From JAAEEP01 sp035529155 (GTDB lineage: Archaea > Thermoplasmatota > Thermoplasmata > Methanomassiliicoccales > JAAEEP01), in contig DATKXF010000077.1 of NCBI GenBank assembly GCA_035529155.1, positions 15,174 to 79,173 on the forward strand: DNA of 64,000 bases, given 5' to 3'. The position numbers were made by a program, and so were the translations under genes. Below are positions 24,740-31,948 of the stretch, piece after piece; the stretch's first letter is position 1; each line of letters opens with the position of its first letter. The notes below the pieces were generated by a model. It saw nothing but the letters and a program-made list of their open reading frames with translations. It ran no database searches and was not told where the DNA came from.

Positions 24740-24761
24740 AACGCGCGCGAAGAGTTGTATC

Positions 24762-25073
24762 ATGACCGATACAGAGAGGATTACTGTTAGGGTTCCTTCA
24801 GACAAGCTACTAGCATTGCAGACTCTTGTGAAGACAGGAGCTTATCCTACAGTCTCTGATGCCATCAGATCGGCCATCGAGAGCTTCGTCGACAAGCACT
24901 TCACCCCCGACTATATCGAGAGGGTAACGGTGGAGCTGCCCAAAGGTAACGTCGTGGAGCTGGAGGGGCTGGTCAAGGATGGCGATTCTATATCGATCGA
25001 TGATGCAATAAGAAACGCGGTCAGAGAGTATATCCGCAAGCGGATAACCCGCGCCATGGAAGAGATGAAGTGA
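24762..25073 (+). CDS. Tandem ribbon-helix-helix regulator, CdrS-like
   Basis: A 103-residue protein made of two RHH units: ITVRVPSDKLLALQTLVKTG...VSDAIRSAIESFVDK (about 6-47) and VTVELPKGNVVELEGLVKDG...IDDAIRNAVREYIRK (about 54-95). Most RHH repressors have one unit and dimerise; here a single chain carries both. In Haloferax and Halobacterium the small RHH protein CdrS is encoded directly before ftsZ2 and controls cell-division genes; the position here before ftsZ is the same. The ATG at 24762 is used because the longer in-frame start at 24708 would put the operator-like repeat inside the gene. Its stop is 13 bases before ftsZ paralogue 3. Confidence 0.8.
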   Translation: MTDTERITVRVPSDKLLALQTLVKTGAYPTVSDAIRSAIESFVDKHFTPDYIERVTVELPKGNVVELEGLVKDGDSISIDDAIRNAVREYIRKRITRAMEEMK

Positions 25074-25086
25074 CCCCCCGTTTGGG

Positions 25087-26139
25087 ATGCACGGGGTGAT
25101 GGCATTGCAATGGGACCAATACGGTGACGAATACCTAGAGGAAGAGCTTCACCCGTTAAAGATACTCGTCATAGGTTGCGGTGGAGGAGGATGCAACAGC
25201 ATCAACCGCCTCAACCGGATCGGTATCGAAGGAGCTGAGACTATCGCCATCAATACCGACAAGAGACATCTCAGGACGATCAATGCCGATAAGAGGCTCC
25301 TAATAGGGATGGAGGTCACCCGAGGTCTGGGAGCGGGCGGCAATCCCGACATCGGGATGCACTGCGTTTTGAACGCAGGGGGAGCCTTGAATCAAGTCCT
25401 TCAGGGAGCAGATCTCACCTTCATAACGGTGGGAATGGGCGGAGGCACCGGTACCGGCACCGCCCCGGTGGTAGCCGAGATGGCCAAGCGTCACGGGTCG
25501 CTGGTGATCTCGATAGCCACGACTCCTTTTGGCTTCGAGGGAAACAGAACCGATATAGCATCCAGGGGGCTGAGGCGTTTGGACACAAACTCCGATACGC
25601 TTCTGATTCTGGACAATAACCGTCTGTTGGAAATGGTCCCCAATCTACCCATGGAGCAAGCCCTGGGAGTAATGGACCTTCTTATCTCCGAGATCATAAG
25701 AGGCCTCATCGAGGCAATCACCGAGCCGTCCCTCATCAACCTGGACTTCGCTGACCTCTGCAGCGTTCTCAGCCAGGGCGGCATCTCCACCCTGCTATAT
25801 GGTGAGAGCTCGGACCCGGAGGGCGTGGTGGTGGACGCTTTCAACAATCCTCTTCTGGACATCGACCTCAGCGGGGCCACTGGAGCCCTCATCCATATCA
25901 CAGGCGGGAACAACCTGACCCTGAGAAGGGTCGAAAAGATCATCAAAGGAATCTCTCAGTACCTAGATCCAAGAGCCAATCTCATCTGTGGAACCAGGAT
26001 TGACGAGGCATATGAGGGGCAGATAAGGGTAATGGCCGTGATCACGGGAATTGCAGATATTGCTGAGGATTCGGCCTATGAGGATGAGATTGAGGTCGAT
26101 CAGGGGATCGAAGGCGCTTTGGTCCGATATGATCCTTGA
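25087..26139 (+). CDS. FtsZ-family GTPase (paralogue 3)
   Basis: A 350-residue tubulin/FtsZ protein, clearly more divergent than the other two. It keeps GCGGGGCNSINR (about 29-40), the GTP motif MGGGTGTGTAPV (about 118-129) and a T7 loop NLDFADL (about 218-224), so it should bind and hydrolyse GTP. Differences include INADKRLLIGMEVTRG in place of the usual KILLGRRSTRG and a C-terminal tail ending GALVRYDP. It is co-transcribed with the tandem RHH gene. It might be the counterpart of haloarchaeal FtsZ2 or a separate regulator of division. The start at 25087 is tentative; ATG at 25099 and TTG at 25105 are alternatives. Confidence 0.92.
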   Translation: MHGVMALQWDQYGDEYLEEELHPLKILVIGCGGGGCNSINRLNRIGIEGAETIAINTDKRHLRTINADKRLLIGMEVTRGLGAGGNPDIGMHCVLNAGGALNQVLQGADLTFITVGMGGGTGTGTAPVVAEMAKRHGSLVISIATTPFGFEGNRTDIASRGLRRLDTNSDTLLILDNNRLLEMVPNLPMEQALGVMDLLISEIIRGLIEAITEPSLINLDFADLCSVLSQGGISTLLYGESSDPEGVVVDAFNNPLLDIDLSGATGALIHITGGNNLTLRRVEKIIKGISQYLDPRANLICGTRIDEAYEGQIRVMAVITGIADIAEDSAYEDEIEVDQGIEGALVRYDP

Positions 26140-26184
26140 GTTCCTGCAACGACGGTCGACAAGTGAAATCACGATCCGAGAAGA

Positions 26185-26898
26185 TCATCGATTTTCCTTT
26201 TCCTCTCTAATGAGGTCCGCCGCATCTGCAAGCACCCCCATGATCGTGTAGAACTCCCACTTTGTGGGCACCGCCCTCCCCATCAATCTCCTGAACATGA
26301 CCTCCGTCTTCTCCCGCCGAAAATCAGGGTAGTCTATAGCGTCCAAAAGGTCCGCGAAGAACTCGAACAGCTTCTCCCTCTCGATATCTGAGGCCTCGGG
26401 CGGGGAGGGAACATCGCCCCCCAGCAGGCTCAGCTCGTAAAGGATGACCGCTACCGCATGGGAGAGGTTCAGAACGGGGTACGCCTCGGTCGTAGGGATG
26501 TGCACCAGGAGATCGCAGCGGAGCAGCTCCTCCTGGAAGAGGCCCAGGTCCTCTCTCCCGAAGAGCAGGGCCACCGTGCCCTCGTGACCCCCCATCTTGC
26601 TGGCGAACTCTCTTGCCGTGATCGGAATCCGAATGAAATGCTTCTCTCCGGGAGACACTATCCCCGATGTGCCAACGGCCATCGATACCGAATCCAAAGC
26701 ATCGTCCAGAGAACTCACCACCTTCGCATCATCAAGTATGTAGTTGGCGTGTTTTGCCCTTTTACGAGCCTCGTCAGTTATCTCACAGGGGTCAACCAGC
26801 CAGAGATCCTTGAATCCGAAGTTGCCCATGACCCTGGCGACCGCCCCCACGTTTCCATCGATCTTGGGGTTGACCAGGACCACCCTGAACCTTGGCAT
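26185..26898 (-). CDS. trmJ: tRNA (cytidine/uridine-2'-O-)-methyltransferase TrmJ, SPOUT family
   Basis: A 237-residue SpoU-type enzyme that 2'-O-methylates position 32 of tRNAs. Motif 1 is NPKIDGNVGAVARVMGNFG (about 10-28), motif 2 is VALLFGREDLGL (about 108-119), and motif 3 is YPVLNLSHAVAVILYEL (about 139-155), which form the trefoil-knot SAM site. The C-terminal extension (about 165-237) matches TrmJ. It is divergent from truA, another tRNA-modifying enzyme. Confidence 0.92.
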   Translation of the reverse strand: MPRFRVVLVNPKIDGNVGAVARVMGNFGFKDLWLVDPCEITDEARKRAKHANYILDDAKVVSSLDDALDSVSMAVGTSGIVSPGEKHFIRIPITAREFASKMGGHEGTVALLFGREDLGLFQEELLRCDLLVHIPTTEAYPVLNLSHAVAVILYELSLLGGDVPSPPEASDIEREKLFEFFADLLDAIDYPDFRREKTEVMFRRLMGRAVPTKWEFYTIMGVLADAADLIREEKENR

Positions 26899-26943
26899 AT
26901 TCTCCTCGGAAGTCTTATAGTGATTTCATACTTTCTAAGGAGC

Positions 26944-27747
26944 ATGGTTTGGAGGGCAGCAGTCAAGATCGCCTACGACGGCCATAGTTTCATGGGGTCT
27001 CAGAGGCAGCCGGATAAGTATACGGTCGAGGGAGAAATGATCAGGTCCCTCCAGAAGATCGGTGCCATAGAGTCCCTGCCACACGCCAGGTTCAAGGTCG
27101 CCTCGAGGACCGACCGGGGGGTTAGCGCTCTTGGAAATGTGGTGGCCTTCGATACCGATTTCGACGAGGATCAGCTCATCAGGGCTCTCAACGCGGTCTC
27201 AAGTGAGGTGTTCTACTATGCAATGGCCAAGGTGCCAACGATCTTCTCGCCCAGGCGGGCTAGTGAAAGGTGGTACAGGTTCGTCCTTCCTTCAGCAGGA
27301 ATCGATGTGGACACGGTGTGCACGGCAGCCTCGATACTCAAGGGAAAGCACGATTTCAGGAGATTCTGCAAGAACGACGACCGGAATACAGTGAGGATAC
27401 TGAAGGAGGTGAGGGTACTTCCGCTGGGCAACTGGTTGGTGATCGATTTCAAAGCCAGGGAGTTCCTCAGGAACATGGTCCGTAGGATGGTGGCAGCACT
27501 GGAATCGGTGGGAAGGGGTACGGCCACCATCAAGGAATTGGAGAAAGCTCTGGAAGGGGAGGACAAATCCTTTGGGCTGGCGAGTCCAGAGAACCTGTGC
27601 CTCATGGACATCAAGTACCATTTCGATTTTGAGATCCAATGCCCCAAGACGCTCAAGAGGAAGATTAGCGACAGAGAGGAGGACGCATTCCTCAGGTTGG
27701 ATTTCTACAGAGAACTGACCAATAAGTGTCTACCCGCCGATCGATAG
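26944..27747 (+). CDS. truA: tRNA pseudouridine synthase TruA
   Basis: A 267-residue enzyme that converts uridines 38-40 of the anticodon stem to pseudouridine. The catalytic Asp is in ASRTDRGVSALGNVV (about 54-68), and the second half has KGKHDFRRFCK (about 136-146) and FLRNMVRRMV (about 177-186), all standard. The start at 26944 is chosen since AAGGAG is just upstream and the longer frame runs through the trmJ gene on the other strand. Stop at 27747. Confidence 0.94.
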   Translation: MVWRAAVKIAYDGHSFMGSQRQPDKYTVEGEMIRSLQKIGAIESLPHARFKVASRTDRGVSALGNVVAFDTDFDEDQLIRALNAVSSEVFYYAMAKVPTIFSPRRASERWYRFVLPSAGIDVDTVCTAASILKGKHDFRRFCKNDDRNTVRILKEVRVLPLGNWLVIDFKAREFLRNMVRRMVAALESVGRGTATIKELEKALEGEDKSFGLASPENLCLMDIKYHFDFEIQCPKTLKRKISDREEDAFLRLDFYRELTNKCLPADR

Positions 27748-27831
27748 ACGACCGCGAGTTATTATCATATTTAAAAATAACTGTAGCATGCTCAAACAGT
27801 CTTTTTATAAACCGATTCAGTTGATTTTCAT

Positions 27832-27931
27832 ACTCCAAACAATGGAGTAGATGGAGAAAGGCCCGCGGGGCAACGTTCGCAGGGTTCGATCCTGCGAACA
27901 ACTATTTTTCCCCGCAGGCTCATTCAGTGAT
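27832..27931 (+). promoter_or_regulatory. Structured leader RNA before the AK6 gene
   Basis: A TATA element TTTTATAAAC at about 27801-27810 predicts transcription from about 27832, leaving a 100-base leader. In it GCCCGCGGGG (27861-27870) pairs with CCCCGCAGGC (27910-27919; one mismatch), enclosing a perfect 9-bp hairpin GTTCGCAGG/CCTGCGAAC (27875-27899, loop GTTCGAT) and the run AACTATTTTT. This compound structure ends 12 bases before the probable GTG start. It could be a regulatory leader or an attenuator; no known riboswitch class is matched. Confidence 0.5.
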
Positions 27932-28459
27932 GTGCTGATCGCGTTAACAGGTACTCCAGGTGTGGGCAAGAGTACGGTCGCTTCGATGCTCTCCAAGAGA
28001 GGATATGAGGTAATGGAGCTCTCCCGAATAATCAAAGACAAAGATCTTCTGGGCGATTTCGACGAAGCCAGGGAGACCTACGAGGTGGACGTTGAAAAGC
28101 TGGACATGGAGATCTTGGAGCTTCCCCAGGATCGTCCTCTTATCCTTGTGGGGCACCTTTCACACCTTCTTTCCGTCCATCTAGTAATCATCCTGAGATG
28201 TAGTCCCTCAGTTCTTCGAAAGAGGCTTTCTGGCAGAGGATGGAGCGAGTCAAAGGTCCAGGAGAACCTGGAGGCCGAGGCTTGCGACGTCATCCTAATA
28301 GAGGCGCTCGACTCGGGTCTGGATGTGTGTGAGATAGACACCACCAAGCTCTCACCAGATTCAGTCGTTGACGGGGTGGAGGATATCATCCAGGGGGAAA
28401 GGGAGAAGTATGCACCAGGGAATATCGACTGGAGCGAGGAGGTGCTTGACTGGTTCTAG
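27932..28459 (+). CDS. Adenylate kinase-like NTPase, AK6/Fap7 family
   Basis: A 175-residue P-loop enzyme; AK6/Fap7 acts in small-subunit ribosome maturation (with uS11) and has adenylate kinase activity. The P-loop is LTGTPGVGKSTVAS (about 5-18), the NMP-binding segment ELSRIIKDKDLLG follows (about 29-41), and the lid region is CSPSVLRKRLSGRGWSESKV (about 89-108). GTG at 27932 gives the usual N-terminus (LIALTGTPG). An ATG in frame at 27851 would place the leader hairpins inside the gene and add a segment not found in the family. The last 10 bases overlap the likely start of the next gene. Confidence 0.87.
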   Translation: MLIALTGTPGVGKSTVASMLSKRGYEVMELSRIIKDKDLLGDFDEARETYEVDVEKLDMEILELPQDRPLILVGHLSHLLSVHLVIILRCSPSVLRKRLSGRGWSESKVQENLEAEACDVILIEALDSGLDVCEIDTTKLSPDSVVDGVEDIIQGEREKYAPGNIDWSEEVLDWF

Positions 28460-29097
28460 ACTCGAAGAGGGAGAGTGCCGATCCATTCCTTGAACCCATT
28501 GCCAGGAAGCTCATAAGGGTGGATCCAAACGCCATCTCGGCGGTCGCCATAATTCTCGCGTTCTTGTCGGGAGCGGCCTTCTACTTCAGCTTCGAGAACT
28601 GGGAGCTGCTTCTTCCCCTGGCAGCAATTCTGGTTATAGTCAGCGGTTTTTTCGATGCAATTGACGGAAAGATTGCCAGGCTCGCCGGCAAGGCATCTAA
28701 GAAGGGTGATTTCGTCGATCACGTACTGGACCGATACGCCGACGTGTTCATGATCGGCGGTGTGGCTATAAGTGCATGGTGCAGTCCCTTCGTGGGCATT
28801 CTCGCCATAGTCGGTGTGCTGCTGACCAGCTATATGGGAACCCAGGCTCAGGCTCTGGGAGCAGGCCGCCTTTATGCAGGTCTCCTAGGGAGGGCGGACA
28901 GGGTGGTGCTTCTCACCGTGGTCCCACTGATCCAGTGGGCCGTCATGTTCTATACGACAGGCTGGTTCACAATCGGCTCGTACACCTTCTCAATAATGGA
29001 ACTCATGATGGTCTACTTCGCCGTAGTTGGGAACTTCACCGCGGTGCAGCGCGGCGTCACAGTATGGAAGAGGCTGGGCGAGCAGGATCAATCCTGA
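28450..29097 (+). CDS. CDP-alcohol phosphatidyltransferase family membrane protein
   Basis: A membrane enzyme of about 215 residues that joins a CDP-activated lipid to an alcohol, for example archaetidylinositol-phosphate or related lipid synthesis. The family motif D-G-x2-A-R-x8-G-x3-D-x3-D is complete in DAIDGKIARLAGKASKKGDF followed by VDHVLD (about 70-95). About six helices. The family-like N-terminus (DPFLEPIARKLIRVDPNAIS) starts upstream of the first standard codon (GTG 28519) and no ATG, GTG or TTG is in frame after the stop at 28447-28449. A CTG at 28450 follows GGAGGTG by 5 bases and is taken as the start. The head-group substrate is unknown. Confidence 0.8.
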   Translation: MVLDSKRESADPFLEPIARKLIRVDPNAISAVAIILAFLSGAAFYFSFENWELLLPLAAILVIVSGFFDAIDGKIARLAGKASKKGDFVDHVLDRYADVFMIGGVAISAWCSPFVGILAIVGVLLTSYMGTQAQALGAGRLYAGLLGRADRVVLLTVVPLIQWAVMFYTTGWFTIGSYTFSIMELMMVYFAVVGNFTAVQRGVTVWKRLGEQDQS

Positions 29098-30158
29098 GTT
29101 TCATCCTTCTCTTCAGCCTTGTTCTCCTGCGCATCCTCGGCATCCTGCCTCTTTCTGGTTTTTATCCTGTAGTAGGTCAGGGGGTGGTTCACCTTGGGAT
29201 GTCGGCACAGGGAGTCGGCATCAAAGCAGATGCCGTAGCTCTTCATGGTGGAGCACTCGGGCGGCGTGTACTCGGTGCCAGAGATCTCTCCCGTGATGTG
29301 CTCTATCTGGTACCTGCTCTTGGACGGGTCGAAGTCCGGGGATTCGGAGAAGAGTTTCATGATGTCCTCCGAGGAGAGGCCTATGAAGTTAAGAAAAGAG
29401 GTTAGGGCGAATCTTCCGGTGTGCGGTAGGTTCTCGCCGGCCTGGGTCATTGCTACCAGTCGCTTCATGCAAGGGGGAAACTTGACTATGCTGGCCTTGC
29501 CAAAATCCTCCGCCTTGATACGCTCCCGCCAGGTTTCCACCATGACCTTCAGCTTCCTCCAATACTCCTGGAGAGAGGTCAGGATCTGGTCGTTGACCTC
29601 CATGGGGAGCTCTTCCTCCAGCCTATCTTGGAGTGCCTGCTGGAGCACCCTGCAGAACTTGGACTTGGAGAGGAAGACGAAACCCTTGAAAAGTTCGTTG
29701 TTCACCAGTTTCCACTCCTTGCTTCGTATCCTGGAGGTGAAGCGGAGGTAGTCCGTGAACCTTATCATGAGGGATCCATCCACGACAACCGCCCTGACAT
29801 CGAGTTGTTCGGCCACCTGCACGATGAACTCCAGACTCTCCTCCTTGAGGCGACCATTCATGGTCACTGCTTCCGCGAGGGCGTATCTTCTGATCAGGAA
29901 GGGGTCGGGAACACTTGACACCAGCATCCTTGCGATGGGGTATGAGAGTATTTCCTGCACCCTCTCGAGTTCCGTGGCCATTGATCTATTCGGGACCTCC
30001 CCCGTCTCCAGCGCGTTAAGTACTCTACCCATGCCTCTCTCCCTGGCCTCCTCACATGCTCTTCCCTCTAGAAGCTCTTGGATGGACACACCATAAGACC
30101 TCACGAACGCGGAAGCCTCCTTCAGGAACGGAAATCTGGCCAGGTTGCGGGCATCCAT
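29088..30158 (-). CDS. priL: DNA primase large subunit PriL
   Basis: A 356-residue regulatory subunit of the archaeal/eukaryotic primase, which with PriS makes primers. The C-terminal Fe-S domain supplies Cys in FPPCMKRLVAM (about 247), ECSTMKSYGIC (two Cys, about 314 and 322) and ADSLCRHPKVNHPLTYY (about 329), the usual four ligands. The lysine/glutamate-rich tail is not conserved. PriS is not in this window. Its end overlaps the CDP-alcohol transferase gene by 10 bases. Confidence 0.92.
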   Translation of the reverse strand: MDARNLARFPFLKEASAFVRSYGVSIQELLEGRACEEARERGMGRVLNALETGEVPNRSMATELERVQEILSYPIARMLVSSVPDPFLIRRYALAEAVTMNGRLKEESLEFIVQVAEQLDVRAVVVDGSLMIRFTDYLRFTSRIRSKEWKLVNNELFKGFVFLSKSKFCRVLQQALQDRLEEELPMEVNDQILTSLQEYWRKLKVMVETWRERIKAEDFGKASIVKFPPCMKRLVAMTQAGENLPHTGRFALTSFLNFIGLSSEDIMKLFSESPDFDPSKSRYQIEHITGEISGTEYTPPECSTMKSYGICFDADSLCRHPKVNHPLTYYRIKTRKRQDAEDAQENKAEEKDETQD

Positions 30159-30184
30159 TAGTCGAAGAATGGTGGCCTAGAATA

Positions 30185-31801
30185 TTAAGCTTCACCGCTG
30201 TCGAACCGGAAGCTCAGCATGCTCTCCAGCTCCTCCACCAGGCTCTTGTCCCCTAGAGCCAGCATAAGATCCTCTTCTCCCTTCAGGGGTCTAGCCCTTA
30301 CCAATCGCGCGGCTCTCTTCTTTCCTATCCCGGGAAGCGAGTTAAGTGCGGACATGGGGCAGCTGTTCACCGAAAGCGGATGCTCCACGGCGGTGATTGA
30401 CCTGTAGCCCCAGCCGACTACGGCCGCATCGAGGAACCCCTCGGTGGCAAGTGGATACTCGAAGCCGACCAAAATGGGGTAGGTCCCCACTTGCCTGCCG
30501 AAGCTCCGGTTGCCCTCTCTTCTCTCAATGTACACATCCTTGAGAACGGTCCCGATGGGAACCAGGTGTTCCAGGATGGGGCGGTCCACCTCGTCCCGAA
30601 CCTTCTCCTTGAACCTGATGAATTGCGACCGCTTTACTCCAGGTCGAAAGCCCCTTCGTATGCACATCACCTGCCTGATGTTAATTCTCCGAAGAAGGTG
30701 ACCCCGTTTCAGGACATCCTTCAGGAAATCCAAATTGAGATCTAGCGTTTTAGCGCGCTCACCATCCAGACCGATGATGAAGTTCAGTCCCGGAAGAAGT
30801 CTGGGCAGGCCATTCTCTCCCCTTTCTCCTCCAAGCTCATTCATCATGGCGATAGCGAACATGACCTGTTCGGGGGTGGCGTTGAGGTTGTTCGCCTCGA
30901 TAACGGATGGATCTGCACTCTCCATCCCGAATGCAAGTACATTGCCGCTCGAGCAGTGCCTGACCACGCTCCTCAGCACCTCTCTTGATTCCTCAGGTCT
31001 GGTGGCGATGACCGCGGGGTTGGCGTTGTCCAGGTGGAGCACTCGAGGCTTGAGTGAAGCTATCCTGGAGAGTAGTGAATCCACCGCCTCAGGATTGGGA
31101 ACGATCTCCCCTCTGGACCGGGAAGCAAGGTAGGACACGAAGCAGGTCTGGCCGCCAAGTCTGAAGTTGGTAACGCCCAGCTCTCTTAACCTGGCCGCCT
31201 CATTAACTATGTCATCCACATCTCTGAACACGGGCTTTCCCTTCAACGGCTCGACGCAGAATGAGCACCCTCCGCTATCGTAACGCATGCATCCACGGTA
31301 CGTCTCCACCTCAACGATCAAAGGTTCCGGGAAGTCCGGATGCTGCCTGACAACGCTTGCACCGAGCAGCAGCCACCTGTTCCACTCGTTCAGGGTTCTC
31401 CACCTGTCCGTGATCTCTCCTCTAAGAAGAAGGTCGTGGAGGGCGGCCGCAGCATCCCTTCTGGCCAGAATTACATCATCACGCATCTCATAGTTCAGGG
31501 CTGCGGGCCCTCCGACCATTGCCTGGCCTGCAATACCGTTCAAGATGGAGTTCAGTTCCTTCTCCGAAGCGGGCATGGATCTCAGGTATCTACCAGGCAC
31601 TGCGGTGCCCATGTGGAACGCGTACACGTGGGCTCTAGGGATATCAAACCCTTTCCGGATGTGGTCTATCGAAAGGTAAGTCACTCTGGCTCCTGCGTCC
31701 AGGGCAGCCCCGTACATCGCCCTCACCACGGGATGAAGGAAAGGACGAACTCCCAGGGCAGCTGGTTCGTCCACATATCCATCGATGACCACGACATCCA
31801 T
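30185..31801 (-). CDS. Radical SAM protein with C-terminal helix-hairpin-helix domain
   Basis: A 538-residue protein of the archaeal COG1031 type. A B12-binding-like or Rossmann N-terminal part (MDVVVIDGYVDEPAALGVRP) precedes the radical SAM core, with the cluster Cys in TYRGCMRYDSGGCSFC (C-x7-C-x2-C spacing rather than the classic C-x3-C-x2-C; about 182-197). GMESADPSVIEANNLN is typical of the SAM pocket. The end carries a helix-hairpin-helix (LNSLPGIGKKRAARLVRARP, about 490-509), a nucleic-acid-binding motif. The substrate is unknown. It is divergent from the malic enzyme gene. Confidence 0.87.
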   Translation of the reverse strand: MDVVVIDGYVDEPAALGVRPFLHPVVRAMYGAALDAGARVTYLSIDHIRKGFDIPRAHVYAFHMGTAVPGRYLRSMPASEKELNSILNGIAGQAMVGGPAALNYEMRDDVILARRDAAAALHDLLLRGEITDRWRTLNEWNRWLLLGASVVRQHPDFPEPLIVEVETYRGCMRYDSGGCSFCVEPLKGKPVFRDVDDIVNEAARLRELGVTNFRLGGQTCFVSYLASRSRGEIVPNPEAVDSLLSRIASLKPRVLHLDNANPAVIATRPEESREVLRSVVRHCSSGNVLAFGMESADPSVIEANNLNATPEQVMFAIAMMNELGGERGENGLPRLLPGLNFIIGLDGERAKTLDLNLDFLKDVLKRGHLLRRINIRQVMCIRRGFRPGVKRSQFIRFKEKVRDEVDRPILEHLVPIGTVLKDVYIERREGNRSFGRQVGTYPILVGFEYPLATEGFLDAAVVGWGYRSITAVEHPLSVNSCPMSALNSLPGIGKKRAARLVRARPLKGEEDLMLALGDKSLVEELESMLSFRFDSGEA

Positions 31802-31948
31802 CTAATCTGACCCATCGAGCTAATGTACCTGGTCATAGAAAAGGGTCTCTCGTCAATTATTTATTGTAGGTCGTTCATTAAGTGGAACTACTCATTGGCC
31901 GTTGGTCAATATTTATCGTCTCGAAACGACAAAAGGTTTGGTGCATTT

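Larger units (their letters stand above)
24414..24761. other. Intergenic region between tbp and the RHH-ftsZ pair
   Basis: About 350 bases that are A+T-rich from 24480 to 24600 and contain the divergent promoters of tbp and of the RHH regulator gene. I see no gene in it. Confidence 0.6.

Noticed and set aside
26458..26943. Long N-terminal extension of the TruA frame
   Set aside because: It runs antisense through trmJ, and a proper SD and family-typical N-terminus occur at 26944.
27875..27899. T-arm-like hairpin (loop GTTCGAT) taken as a tRNA
   Set aside because: The stem is 9 bp with a shifted loop, and no anticodon or D arm can be drawn around it.
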